Shown here: piece after piece, positions 26,199 through 36,200 of the stretch
How the letters are laid out: every line of letters starts with the position of its first letter
How positions within the stretch are numbered: the stretch's first letter is position 1
Source of the DNA: Mucilaginibacter oryzae
Lineage (GTDB): Bacteria; Bacteroidota; Bacteroidia; Sphingobacteriales; Sphingobacteriaceae
Length of the DNA: 64,000 nt
Direction: 5' to 3'
NCBI RefSeq assembly: GCF_003148845.1
Contig: NZ_QGHA01000003.1
Coordinates: 462,928 to 526,927 of the forward strand
Program-made: the position numbers and the translations under genes
Notes under the pieces: model-generated
The model's input: the letters and a program-made list of their open reading frames with translations, nothing else
Told to the model about the DNA's origin: nothing
Database searches by the model: none

Positions 26199-26231
26199 AC
26201 ATAGCAACCTGCCCTAAGCAGGTTGCTATGT
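26199..26231. other. Perfect 14-bp hairpin between GH5 and GH30 genes
   Basis: Arms at 26199-26212 (containing AGCAACCTGC) and 26218-26231 (GCAGGTTGCT) are fully complementary with a 5-nt loop. There is no T tract on the minus strand, so it is probably an mRNA processing or stabilising stem, or a weak attenuator, between GH5 and GH30. Confidence 0.6.
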
Positions 26232-26236
26232 GTTTA

Positions 26237-27748
26237 TTACTGTTGTACAATTTGCCATTGCTGGTTATTACCCCCGCTATAGGCATATTGTATAATGTTT
26301 GCTCCGTTTGCGGTTGAAGCCCCGTTTACATCCAAAGCCTTGCCGCTATTGCGGTTAATTACTTTGTAAATACCTGTTCCGGTGCCGGTAAGTTGCCATT
26401 GCTGGTTATTGCCGCCGTTCCAGGGGTATTGTATTATTCCGGCGCCGTTAGCTGTTGAACTCATGTTCACATCAAGCGCCTGGCCGCTGTTGCGGTTGGT
26501 TATTTTATAATAACCGCCGCCGTTATCAGTTATTATCCATTGCTGGTTATTGCCGCCGTTTTGCGGCCATTGTATAATACCGGTACCGTTGGCGGTAGAT
26601 GCTCCGTTTACATCAAGCGCCTGACCGCTATTCAGGTTTAAAAAGCGGTAGTAAGCTCCGGTATAAAAAGTATCAGTACCGCCTGCGCCTACACCCCAGG
26701 CGTATTTAATGCGGCTTAAACCCGAGGCATTGGTGGTTGATACCGTATAGTTAGGGGCTGTTCCATTTAACTGCTGTATAGCATAGCTATCGCCGGTGCG
26801 GATACCCGGCCAATAAACTGCCCCCATAGTGTAAGCCCTAACCTGGTTGGTTAAACCTTGCAGGTAGGCTATTTCCTGATCTGCATTGATAGCGCCGGTA
26901 TAATTTTTACCACCCGTCATCGGGATACCAAACTCGGTTAATACCGCGCGGCTGCTGTAAGCGCCTATGTTTGCTTTAAAACGGTTTTCCCATTGCAGAG
27001 CTGTTGTAAGTGTGCCGTTACTGAAAAACGTATAATCATGTATCGAGAGCAAACAACCTGAAAAACGGCTATCGGCCCCTACCCCGGTAATATCCTGCGA
27101 ATAAGATGTACCGCTGATGAGGATCCTGCCCTGCGGCACCGTTGGATAATTGCTTAACCACTGGGCGCAGATGGTTGTCCACTCGCTTAAAGTGTAGCCA
27201 TGCGGCTCGTTAAAAATTTCAAAGTACACGTGGGTGTTGCTGCCATACTTATTTACGATGGTTTGCCACATCGACCAGAATTCGGTAGTGTTATCTATCT
27301 TACCATCTTTAGATGAATTACCTTCCCAGTAGCCTAATATTACATTCATCCCCTTACTCAGGGCCTTATCAATTACGCCTGTATATGAGTTCCACCAGGT
27401 TTGAGATACGGTTGAATAATTTACCGGTAACCTTAACGTATTGGCGCCCGTGTTATTCTGGATGCCGGTTAATACAGCATCGGCCTTGCTCGATACGGTG
27501 GCATAGCTATCTGTTGATGCCAATCCACTCAGTACCAAAATGCCATCACTAAAATTATCACCGTCTGCCGCCCAGTTTACGCCTTTGAGAGCGCTTGCGG
27601 GTGTGGAATCGGTGGTGACAATATCCGCGGCGGGTTTGGTTTCGCCTGTTGTCGCCGGTTGAGTGGTTATAACATTGTCCTTTTTACAGCCGACCATTAA
27701 ACAACATATCGCCGTTAATAATAAACCCAGGTTCTTCATATTTTGCAT
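26237..27748 (-). CDS. GH5 family lipoprotein with C-terminal ricin-type lectin domain
   Basis: The 503-residue protein starts with a lipobox (MVGC, Cys21) and so is probably on the cell surface. A GH5 barrel spans about residues 50-330, with acid/base Glu181 in EIFNEPHGY and nucleophile Glu272 in LTEFGIP. A beta-trefoil ricin-type domain (about 355-503) has three repeats, each with SGQALDVN or SGKALDVN and a closing NNQQW. Ricin-type domains often bind galactose- or xylose-containing glycans. It is likely the surface endo-acting enzyme of this locus. It follows susD after a strong terminator-like hairpin. Confidence 0.92.
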   Translation of the reverse strand: MQNMKNLGLLLTAICCLMVGCKKDNVITTQPATTGETKPAADIVTTDSTPASALKGVNWAADGDNFSDGILVLSGLASTDSYATVSSKADAVLTGIQNNTGANTLRLPVNYSTVSQTWWNSYTGVIDKALSKGMNVILGYWEGNSSKDGKIDNTTEFWSMWQTIVNKYGSNTHVYFEIFNEPHGYTLSEWTTICAQWLSNYPTVPQGRILISGTSYSQDITGVGADSRFSGCLLSIHDYTFFSNGTLTTALQWENRFKANIGAYSSRAVLTEFGIPMTGGKNYTGAINADQEIAYLQGLTNQVRAYTMGAVYWPGIRTGDSYAIQQLNGTAPNYTVSTTNASGLSRIKYAWGVGAGGTDTFYTGAYYRFLNLNSGQALDVNGASTANGTGIIQWPQNGGNNQQWIITDNGGGYYKITNRNSGQALDVNMSSTANGAGIIQYPWNGGNNQQWQLTGTGTGIYKVINRNSGKALDVNGASTANGANIIQYAYSGGNNQQWQIVQQ

Positions 27749-27766
27749 AGGTTGATGATTGGATTG

Positions 27767-27802
27767 AAAAAAGGGGAAGAAAGAACTTTCTCCCCCTTTT
27801 TT
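27767..27802 (-). terminator. Terminator-like hairpin after susD
   Basis: Two 17-nt arms at 27767-27783 and 27786-27802 pair with one mismatch. On the minus strand the stem ends in TTTTTT. It lies between susD and the GH5 gene and probably causes partial termination, so that SusC and SusD are made in excess of the enzymes. Confidence 0.75.
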
Positions 27803-27814
27803 GTAAAGCGGTTA

Positions 27815-29518
27815 TTAATAGCCTGGATTTTGTTGCAGCTGATTATTCGAAGCCTGGATCTCGGCCCTTGGTATAGGTAGCCAATAATGTTGAGGCTTGA
27901 ATGAGCGGCCATCCAAAGCCACTTTTGGCGTGTAGGTAAACGAGCCATCGGCATTTTTGGTGATAATTACACCTGCAGCCGGCTTGTTTTCGGTAACATC
28001 GGCAATTTTCCAGCGACGCACATCATAAAAACGGTGCTCTTCAAAGGCAAGTTCTACGCGGCGTTCATAACGGACAGCGTTACGCATATCTGCTTGCGAC
28101 ATGCCCACAGCCAACGGAGGCATATTGACACCCGGGCGCGAACGGATCAGGTTAATGGCAGTACGGGCTGATAAGGTAGAACCGGAAGGAATCACATCCG
28201 GACCGTAAGCCTCGTTAGCGGCTTCGGCAAAGTTCAGCAAGATCTCGGCATAGCGGAAGTAGATCCATGGCTGAAAGCCCGCATTACCCCATGGGTTTTG
28301 CAGTGGGTAGCCATCGTTCATGAATTTTTTAAGATAATAGCCAGTTTTGGTAGTATTCCAGTTGTCTGGTCCGTCTTTGCTGTCTCTACCACCAGGAATA
28401 AAAGCTTCGATAGATCTTTCGCGGTATTGAGCGCCGTTATATAATATAGTAGCGGCAAACCTTGGGTCGCGATGCTCATATGGTTTTGTAGCATCATATC
28501 CGGATGTTGGATCGGTAATAGGTTTACCGTTATCCATTTCATAATCATCAACCAGGTTTTGCAGCGGTGTATTACCTGCCCAGCCCCCATAACCGTTAGG
28601 CCCATTTGCAATTTCAAGATGGGTGTGGTTATCGTTTTTGGTATATAAACGCTCAAAAATGGTTTCGTTGGTAACGTTGTTTAAAAACAGGTTACCATAA
28701 CCACCTGCATAAATACCGTATTTATTAAGGCTGATAACAGCTTGCGCGGCAGTAACAGCGTCAGCCCACGTACCGGCGGCATATAATGGACTTGCCGCAT
28801 AAAGCATTAGCCTTGACTTCAAAGCCAATGCGGCACCCTTTGTCGCACGCCCTAACATCCACGATTCGTCATTATCAACCGGAAGTTTCGAGGCGGCATC
28901 AGTAAGTTGCGCAACGGCGTAGTCAATACTTTCTTTGATAGTAGCCCTTTTAAACAGCGACGCATCTTGCAGGTTATCAGTAAGGTTAACCACTTTATCG
29001 CCCATTAATACCACGCCACCATAGTTACGGATCAGATCCTGGTAACGGAACGCCCTGATAAATTTCAATTCACCTTCCAAACGCGCTTTGTGGATTGCAC
29101 TGAATGGCATTTTTGGCAAAATACTTAACGCGTAGTTACACTCACGGATGCTCCTGTAGCTGCGCCCCCATAAAACACCAGCGCCGCCTAAGTTTTCGGG
29201 CGCAAGCTGGCCTCTTTGTACCAACCAAGTATCGTCATCGTTATTATAAATGGATTCATCAGTAAGTGAACTCCACATGCTGTATTCAAAACCACGGCCA
29301 AAACCAGGGTTAGTCCCATCGCCCTCTTTATTCTGTAACCTCTCGCCAATGTAACGATTAGTTACAAAAGCCTCAAATACGGCTGTGTCCGCCTCAATTG
29401 CAGCGGTTGAGATCCTATCCGTTGCCTGCACATTCAACAGGTCTTTTTTACATGCCGAGATACCCAGCATGGCACCGCATATTATTAAATACAGCGGGGT
29501 TTTATATTGTAGTTTCAT
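27815..29518 (-). CDS. SusD/RagB-family surface glycan-binding lipoprotein
   Basis: The 567-residue protein has a lipobox (GISAC, Cys23) and the SusD layout: N-terminal TPR-like helices with the SMWSSLTDESIY segment, FIRAFRYQDLIRNYGGV near residue 155, and the C-terminal RYAEILLNFAEAANEA and RRVELAFEEHRFYDVRRWK blocks, ending in LQQNPGY. SusD proteins cap their SusC transporter and bind the glycan on the cell surface. It follows susC by 13 nt. No frame damage is seen. Confidence 0.96.
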   Translation of the reverse strand: MKLQYKTPLYLIICGAMLGISACKKDLLNVQATDRISTAAIEADTAVFEAFVTNRYIGERLQNKEGDGTNPGFGRGFEYSMWSSLTDESIYNNDDDTWLVQRGQLAPENLGGAGVLWGRSYRSIRECNYALSILPKMPFSAIHKARLEGELKFIRAFRYQDLIRNYGGVVLMGDKVVNLTDNLQDASLFKRATIKESIDYAVAQLTDAASKLPVDNDESWMLGRATKGAALALKSRLMLYAASPLYAAGTWADAVTAAQAVISLNKYGIYAGGYGNLFLNNVTNETIFERLYTKNDNHTHLEIANGPNGYGGWAGNTPLQNLVDDYEMDNGKPITDPTSGYDATKPYEHRDPRFAATILYNGAQYRERSIEAFIPGGRDSKDGPDNWNTTKTGYYLKKFMNDGYPLQNPWGNAGFQPWIYFRYAEILLNFAEAANEAYGPDVIPSGSTLSARTAINLIRSRPGVNMPPLAVGMSQADMRNAVRYERRVELAFEEHRFYDVRRWKIADVTENKPAAGVIITKNADGSFTYTPKVALDGRSFKPQHYWLPIPRAEIQASNNQLQQNPGY

Positions 29519-29531
29519 TGTTGTTTACTAA

Positions 29532-32500
29532 TTAAAATTTCACGTTAACACCTAAGTTTATAATTCGTTGCTGCGGATAAAACTGGCCGCTGCCGCTGTT
29601 GCCTTCAGGATCGTAATCTTTTACTTTTGTGATCGTGAACAGGTTGAACGCGCTGGCATAAACCCTTAAACCACCAATCTTAAGTTTTGAAAGGAAAGGA
29701 GCATTGAAATTATAACCTAACTGAACATTTTTTAACCTTAGGAACGACGCGTCATTAAGCCAAAAGGTATTTTGATACGACCCGCTTACCGAGTTAGACG
29801 AGCGATCTGCAACCTTTGGATAGGTGCCGTTTGGATTTGTAGGGCTGAACCTGTTATCGGCCCAGCTACTGTAAAAGTTACCTACAGTACCAGCCTCGGG
29901 CAATACATATTGGCTAACCTGCGCCTGACCTGAAAATAACAGCGACAGATCAAAATTTTGATATGCGGCATTAACGGTCATGCCGTAAGTAATTTGTGGA
30001 ATATTGCCGTATTTAGAGCGGGTCTGGTCATCAGCAGTCAATTTGCCATCCTTGTTATAATCCTCATATTTCAAATCGCCCACCTGCGCTCCGGGCACAT
30101 GCGGATAGCTATCCAATTCGGCCTGGGTACGGAAAATACCTATAGCATTGTAAAGCAGGTAAGTATTTAAAGGCCTTCCTGTTTTACGTTGATAAGGGAG
30201 TGTTCCGGCGGCTTCGTCAATAAATATGATCTTACTTTTAGCGTAGGTGACGTTGCCACTTACACCCCAGCTAAATTTCTCGCCTGTATGGTTATAACCT
30301 AAAGTGGCTTCAAAACCCTGGCTGTTAACCTTTCCGATATTTTCTGAAGGCACCAATGGTGTATAGTTTGGGTTCCCGTCATTATAAGGATTTACAATGC
30401 CCGAAGAGCCAGGCAATGAAGCATTACGTGAAGTTAAGATATCGGACCTTTTTTGTTTGAAATAAATTGCCTCAACAGTAAAGTTGTGTAGGAAAGTAGC
30501 GTTGATACCGATGTCCAGTTTTCTGGAAACCTCCCAGGTTATATTTGGGTTTGCAAGCTTTACAAGATTAACGTTTGGCTGGATAACGTTTGTACTAACT
30601 TTTGGGTCATAAGCTACAAAACCGTTGTTAACTAAAATATAGTTGTCAAAATATTGAAATCCCTTCACGTTATCATTACCTAATGAACCGTACGATGCCC
30701 TTAATTTCAAATCATCAAAAAAGGTAACGCTGTTTTTAAACCAGTTTTCTTTCGAGATCCTCCAGCCTACTGAAGCCGATGGAAAATACCCCCACTGTTT
30801 GCCAGAAGGGAATATGGAACTACCATCGGCACGTAACTGACCTTCAAACAGGTATTTTTCGTCATAAGCGTAAGCTAAACGGCTAATAACACTTCGGCGG
30901 TTATAATTTGAACTATAGCCAGAGTTTAAATAGTCTGTAGCCGCACCGCCACCTTGTGATAATTCAGGTAATTGAGTTGATAAATAGTTATAGCGATTTG
31001 CATCAAAATACTCAAGGTGATTTTGGCTTTGCTCATAACCCACAAACGCGTTAATATCATGTAGGCCAAACTTCCTTGTAAAATTAAGTTTGATGTTTGA
31101 GGTAATTAGCGATTCGTTATTTTGCGATTCGAACAGGGTAGCTTTTTGGTTGTTGCCACCAACTATATTTTGTTCGTAAACGTCGGTAGATTTGTTATAA
31201 TTATATAAGATGTAAGGCTTACTAAAGTTTTTATCAAACGTGTATGATTTATCTATTGAAAAGAAACCGTCAAGAGATAGGCCTTCAATCCCCGGAATAG
31301 CATAGCTACCCCTCAAAATACCATTAAAAACTTGTTTTGGATTATTATTAGTACCGCCAATATCGGTTACCGCTACGGCAGGGTTAGTACCTTCGATTCC
31401 CCTCGTAGGCAAGCCGTTTGGATAGAATGCCGCTATGGTAGGTTTAGCTCTATATACCGAACGGAATACATCTCCTGCGCCAATCTGCGGGAAAATTCTG
31501 TCTTCCTGGCGACCGGATAAAGACAACCCGACTTTTAAACGCTTAGTTACATTTGCATCGATATTTGAACGGAAATTATACTGGTGATATTTGGTTACCC
31601 CGCTTTTATAAATACCGTCCTGGTAAATTGTACCGAGAGAAACAAAATACTTAACATCCTCGCTGCCACCTGCAACCGAAAGGCTGTGCTGATTTTGTAG
31701 CGCTGTGCTTTTTAACGTTTGCTTTTCCCAATCGGTATTTGGATAATTGAGCGGGTCGGAACCATCTCTAAATTTTTGTATCTCAGCTTCCGAATACGTT
31801 TGATTTAGCCCTCCTCCCTGGCTTGCATAATAACCAATCTCGTTCACTATGCGGGCATAAGTTGCCGCATCGGCCATTTTTGGCAAACGGGTTGGTGAGC
31901 TAAAGCCTTGGTTAAAGCTATAATTGATAGTTGGCTTGCCGGTTTTACCACGTTTGGTAGTTACCAAAATCACACCATTAGCCGCTCTGTTACCATAAAT
32001 GGCAGCCGAAGCGTCTTTTAACACAGACATACTTTCGATATCATTCGGGTCGAGCCTCTCCAAACCGCCAATCTGGCCAGGTACACCATCAACTACGATA
32101 AGTACATCGTTGCTGCCGGTAGTAGCTTGCCCACGAATGGTAATGCTTGATCCATCATACCCCGGCTCACCGCTACGATTATTTACAATTACGCCTGAAA
32201 AACGGCCTGCCAAGGAGTTTGAAAGGTTAGGTTGCGGACTTTTCACAAGTTCGGCACCTTTTACCTGCGATATTGATCCGGTTAAAGTGGCTTTCTTTTG
32301 CGTACCGTAACCTACTACTACAACCTCGTTCAGTGATTTTGAATCGGCCTGTAATTGTACGTTAATGGTTGTTTGGCCGTTAAGAATGATTTCCTGCTTG
32401 TTGTAGCCTATATAGCTAAACACTAAAGTGCCAGATGACGCGTTTGGCACGTTAATACTAAATTTACCGTTAATATCGGTAACTACACCTGTTGATGTAC

Positions 32501-32726
32501 CTTTTAAAGCAACGCTTACGCCTGGTAAAGTCTGGCCTTTTTCGTCGGTTACCTGGCCGCTTATACGGTCAACGGGCAGGCGCTGCTCATTGATGCTGCC
32601 TGTCATTGCCATTGCCGGCAACTGTGCCGTAACAAAGCAAGCCATAGCCATGCTTGTGGCAAGGGCGAAAAAGCGGGGTGACCATTTCCGGTGGGGAGAA
32701 TCCTTTTCGAGTAAATTTGGTTTCAT
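29532..32726 (-). CDS. SusC/RagA-family TonB-linked outer-membrane transporter
   Basis: The 1064-residue protein has an N-terminal export signal, a carboxypeptidase-D-like domain at about 53-130 (ISGQVTDEKGQTLPGVSVAL), the TonB-box region EVVVVGYGTQ, a plug domain at about 145-260 and a 22-strand beta-barrel ending in LGVNVKF. It imports oligosaccharides across the outer membrane with energy from TonB-ExbBD, together with the SusD encoded next. It heads the locus and is preceded by a 530-nt leader region shared with the regulator gene's terminator. Confidence 0.97.
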   Translation of the reverse strand: MKPNLLEKDSPHRKWSPRFFALATSMAMACFVTAQLPAMAMTGSINEQRLPVDRISGQVTDEKGQTLPGVSVALKGTSTGVVTDINGKFSINVPNASSGTLVFSYIGYNKQEIILNGQTTINVQLQADSKSLNEVVVVGYGTQKKATLTGSISQVKGAELVKSPQPNLSNSLAGRFSGVIVNNRSGEPGYDGSSITIRGQATTGSNDVLIVVDGVPGQIGGLERLDPNDIESMSVLKDASAAIYGNRAANGVILVTTKRGKTGKPTINYSFNQGFSSPTRLPKMADAATYARIVNEIGYYASQGGGLNQTYSEAEIQKFRDGSDPLNYPNTDWEKQTLKSTALQNQHSLSVAGGSEDVKYFVSLGTIYQDGIYKSGVTKYHQYNFRSNIDANVTKRLKVGLSLSGRQEDRIFPQIGAGDVFRSVYRAKPTIAAFYPNGLPTRGIEGTNPAVAVTDIGGTNNNPKQVFNGILRGSYAIPGIEGLSLDGFFSIDKSYTFDKNFSKPYILYNYNKSTDVYEQNIVGGNNQKATLFESQNNESLITSNIKLNFTRKFGLHDINAFVGYEQSQNHLEYFDANRYNYLSTQLPELSQGGGAATDYLNSGYSSNYNRRSVISRLAYAYDEKYLFEGQLRADGSSIFPSGKQWGYFPSASVGWRISKENWFKNSVTFFDDLKLRASYGSLGNDNVKGFQYFDNYILVNNGFVAYDPKVSTNVIQPNVNLVKLANPNITWEVSRKLDIGINATFLHNFTVEAIYFKQKRSDILTSRNASLPGSSGIVNPYNDGNPNYTPLVPSENIGKVNSQGFEATLGYNHTGEKFSWGVSGNVTYAKSKIIFIDEAAGTLPYQRKTGRPLNTYLLYNAIGIFRTQAELDSYPHVPGAQVGDLKYEDYNKDGKLTADDQTRSKYGNIPQITYGMTVNAAYQNFDLSLLFSGQAQVSQYVLPEAGTVGNFYSSWADNRFSPTNPNGTYPKVADRSSNSVSGSYQNTFWLNDASFLRLKNVQLGYNFNAPFLSKLKIGGLRVYASAFNLFTITKVKDYDPEGNSGSGQFYPQQRIINLGVNVKF

Positions 32727-33256
32727 ACGGTTTTTTAAATTGGTTTTAAAATGAAGTAAACTTCGCCGCGGTTAAGGCATTTCTGTTTACCGGTAAGCCT
32801 TAGCGATAATCTCCGCTTGGCCGCCTACCCGCGCTTCAAATAAATGTCCTTTTACTTTAGTTTGGTTTACACCATGGTTATTGGTAAGGGCTAAATTGCA
32901 CGAAAAACACCCTGATAAGTGAGGGGTAAATTCTGATTAAGACGGGGGGTATTTAATAAAAAAGTGCTGGTTTACCGCTTTACGGGCCATTTTAAACAGG
33001 GGGTAAATTAATACAGGTAAAATTTACAGGAGGAAGTTTCGTTGAAACACCCGATACACTAAGCATGCGAAACTGGCAGGCAAAACCTAAGAAAAAAGCG
33101 ATGAGTTATCTCATGCAAAACGTTATTGATATACGAAGTAATCAATAACTAAACGCGGCAAAACTGCCCATGCAATTGCATCGTTTATCGCGACGGCATT
33201 TTTTGGAAACGGCAATTTTATAAAACCGGGGGCTTTATGTTTCAATATGCCCCCGA
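32727..33256. promoter_or_regulatory. Leader and control region upstream of susC
   Basis: No gene is seen in this 530-nt gap. It should hold the susC promoter and the binding site of the hybrid regulator. Visible structure: a 9-bp inverted repeat GTTATTGAT / ATCAATAAC at 33122-33130 and 33141-33149, and a possible leader hairpin TAAGGC / GCCTTA at 32773-32802 close to the start codon. No convincing TAnnTTTG element was found. Confidence 0.45.
33216..33255 (-). terminator. Terminator after the hybrid regulator gene
   Basis: CGGGGGC at 33227-33233 and GCCCCCG at 33249-33255 pair across a 15-nt loop. On the minus strand the stem is followed by GGTTTTAT. It directly follows the stop codon of the regulator gene. 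Confidence 0.6.
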
Positions 33257-36200
33257 TCAATTCTCCTTAATCACATCCCGGTTAACGTTGTAGTTATTAT
33301 GAAAGGGCTTGCGGTACTTCTTAATATAATCTGAAGGATTAATACCAAACAGTTTATGAAACTGTTCCCTGAAATATTTCAGATCATTCAAACCAACCTT
33401 GTAGCCTGCCTCGTAAACCGTGCTATCAGATGAGAGCAAAATTTCGGCGGCTTTACGCAGGCGGATAAACCGGATAAAACTATTGGCCGACTGACCGGAG
33501 ATAGATTTGATGCGCTTATACAAATTGGAGTGGCTCATGCCAATTTCCGCGGCAAGGGTTTTAATGCTAAAATCAGGATCGGTAAGGTGCAGTTCCACTA
33601 TCTGCAAACACCTCTCCAAAAACTCTTTGTATTCCTGCGAAATCTTCAGATCATTTGATTTATTGAGCGTGATCTCGTTATAAAAATATTTTTGCAGGTT
33701 ATTGCGGCTTTTAAGTATGCCGTTAACACGGGCTATCAGGATATCCCTGTCGAACGGTTTGCTGATATAATCGTCGGCCCCGCCCTCAATGCCTTTCAGT
33801 TTAATCTCGGGCGATGAGCTGGCGGTGAGCAATATCACCGGGATATGGTTCATTACCGGGTCTTCTTTTATCCGGCTGCATAATTCAATCCCGCTCACGC
33901 CGTTCATCATCACATCGCTTATCACAATATCAGGCATCAGATTGCAGGCCGCTTCAAGGCCCGACGTGCCGTTATCAGCTTCAAATATTTCGAATTCGGC
34001 GCTAAAAATCTGTTTAAGGTACGTTCTGATCTGTTCGTTATCATCAACCAGCAGCATGGTTTTGGTGGCCGAGCTTAGCGCTTCCTGATTTTTAACGGGT
34101 GTCATCAATTCCGGTTCAGGAGATACCAGTTCATCCTTGCTCTCCATCAATTCATCCAAAAACACCGAACTTTCAGCAACATCTTCAAAAATAAATTGCT
34201 GACCAAAATGCTCTTTTCCTTTCAATAACGATACGAAGAAGGTTGTGCCCGCGCCCGTCTTACTTTGATAGGTAATGTTACCCTTATGATTTTCAATAAA
34301 AACCTTAACCAGGTAAAGCCCTATACCAAAGCCCCCCGCATTAGCCATGGGGTTTTGTAATTGATGAAACTTGTCAAACAACTCATCGCCCGTACCCTCG
34401 GCTATACCGCAACCACTATCTTTTATGGCAATGGCAACACCATCTTCGCTATCTGTTATGGTACAGTTTACAATGCCTCCGTCGGGTGTAAATTTCAACG
34501 CATTGGAGATCAGATTAAAGATCGCTATTTCCATCTTCTCCTTATCAGCATATATTTCAATGTTATCCCGGTCGGTAATAAAATCAAACTGGATATTCTT
34601 GACCCGCGCCTGGTGATTGAAACATAAAAATACCTCGTGGCACAGCGAAACGATGTTTAGCTTTACTATTTTCAGCTTATCGGTGTCGCTCTCGGCCTTA
34701 CGGAAAAGCAGTAACTGATCAACCAAACTCAACAAACGGCGCGCGTTGCGGTAAACAATATGCAGGTTACCATTGTCATCCGGCCCGCTGCCCTTACCAA
34801 ACAGCATATCCTTTACCGGGTTAATGATGAGGGTTAAAGGCGTACGGAACTCGTGCGAGATATTGGTAAAGAACGAGAGTTTACGCTCGTTCAATTCCCT
34901 GTCCTTTTCGGCAGAAAGTTGGGCTACCTGAACTTCTAATTTAAGCTTTGCCTGGTTTATTTTGTACAACCTGTAATAATTGATCATAAAACCGGCAGCG
35001 GCGATGTAGCAAATATAGGCCCACCAGGTTTTATACCAAGGCGGCAGTATGGTTACCTGTAAGGTGGCATAATTATCAAACCAGATGCCATCCTGGTTTG
35101 ATGCCTTTACCCTAAAGGTGTAAGTACCCGGTTCAAGGTAACGATATGTGGCCGAACGTTGATTACCCACATAGTTCCACGACTTATCGAGGCCTTCCAT
35201 TTTGTAAGCAAAATCGCCTTTTTGCGGGTAAGCATAATTTAAGGCGGTGTATTGAATGGAAAATACCGACTGATCGGGCTGCAAAACGATTTTCCTTGTT
35301 TCATTTACTGCGGCAGGCAGCACTACGCCATTGGCATCACGGTTACCGGCTTCTACCTGTTTACCAAAAATCTGCAAACCGGTAATCACCACGCCGGGAC
35401 GGTAATAGCTTTTATTTACCTGTGACGGATCAAAAGCGTTTAGCCCTTCGGTACCGCCAAAGTACATTACACGATGGGTGACATCAAAAGCTACTGAGCC
35501 GACATTGAATTGCCCACCCTGCAAACCATCAGACTGGTCGTAATTTTCTATTTTCCCGGTAGAGGCGTTAATGCTGGATAAGCCTTTATTGGTACTTACC
35601 CAAATGTTGCCGTTGCCAGCATCTTTTACAGCATACACTGTATTATTTGCCAGTCCGTTTTTTTCGTTAAATGCTTTCAGCGAGTGCTGTTTAAGATCAT
35701 ACCTCAGCAAGCCATCGCCTTCTGTGCCAATCCACAAGCAATTCCGCGCATCCCGGTACAGCGAAAATATTACCGCCCCGGGCAGGTATTTTTTTTCATC
35801 AGCCGTTTTTAAAAACCTGGTAAAGCGGTTTGTGCCCACATCAAAATAGTCCAGTCCTCCGCCGTAAGCGCCTATCCAAAGGTTACCGTTCTCATCTTCG
35901 GCAATCGCCCTTACATCATACGAACTGATGTTGCTGTTGGCCGGGGTATAATTTTTAAATGAACGGGTTACAGGTTCATATAAACTCAACCCACCGCCGT
36001 TAGTGCCTATCCAGAGGCGTTTACGCTTATCCTCATAAATTGCACGTACATCATTACCGCCAAGACTATTAGCTACACCGGCAATATGGCTAAAATTGGT
36101 AAACGAATCGGAAGACCGGTTATATAAAAACAATCCCTTCGCATAAGTGCCAATCCATACATTGTTGTTACTATCGGTAAACCCGCTTAAAATGGCGTTG

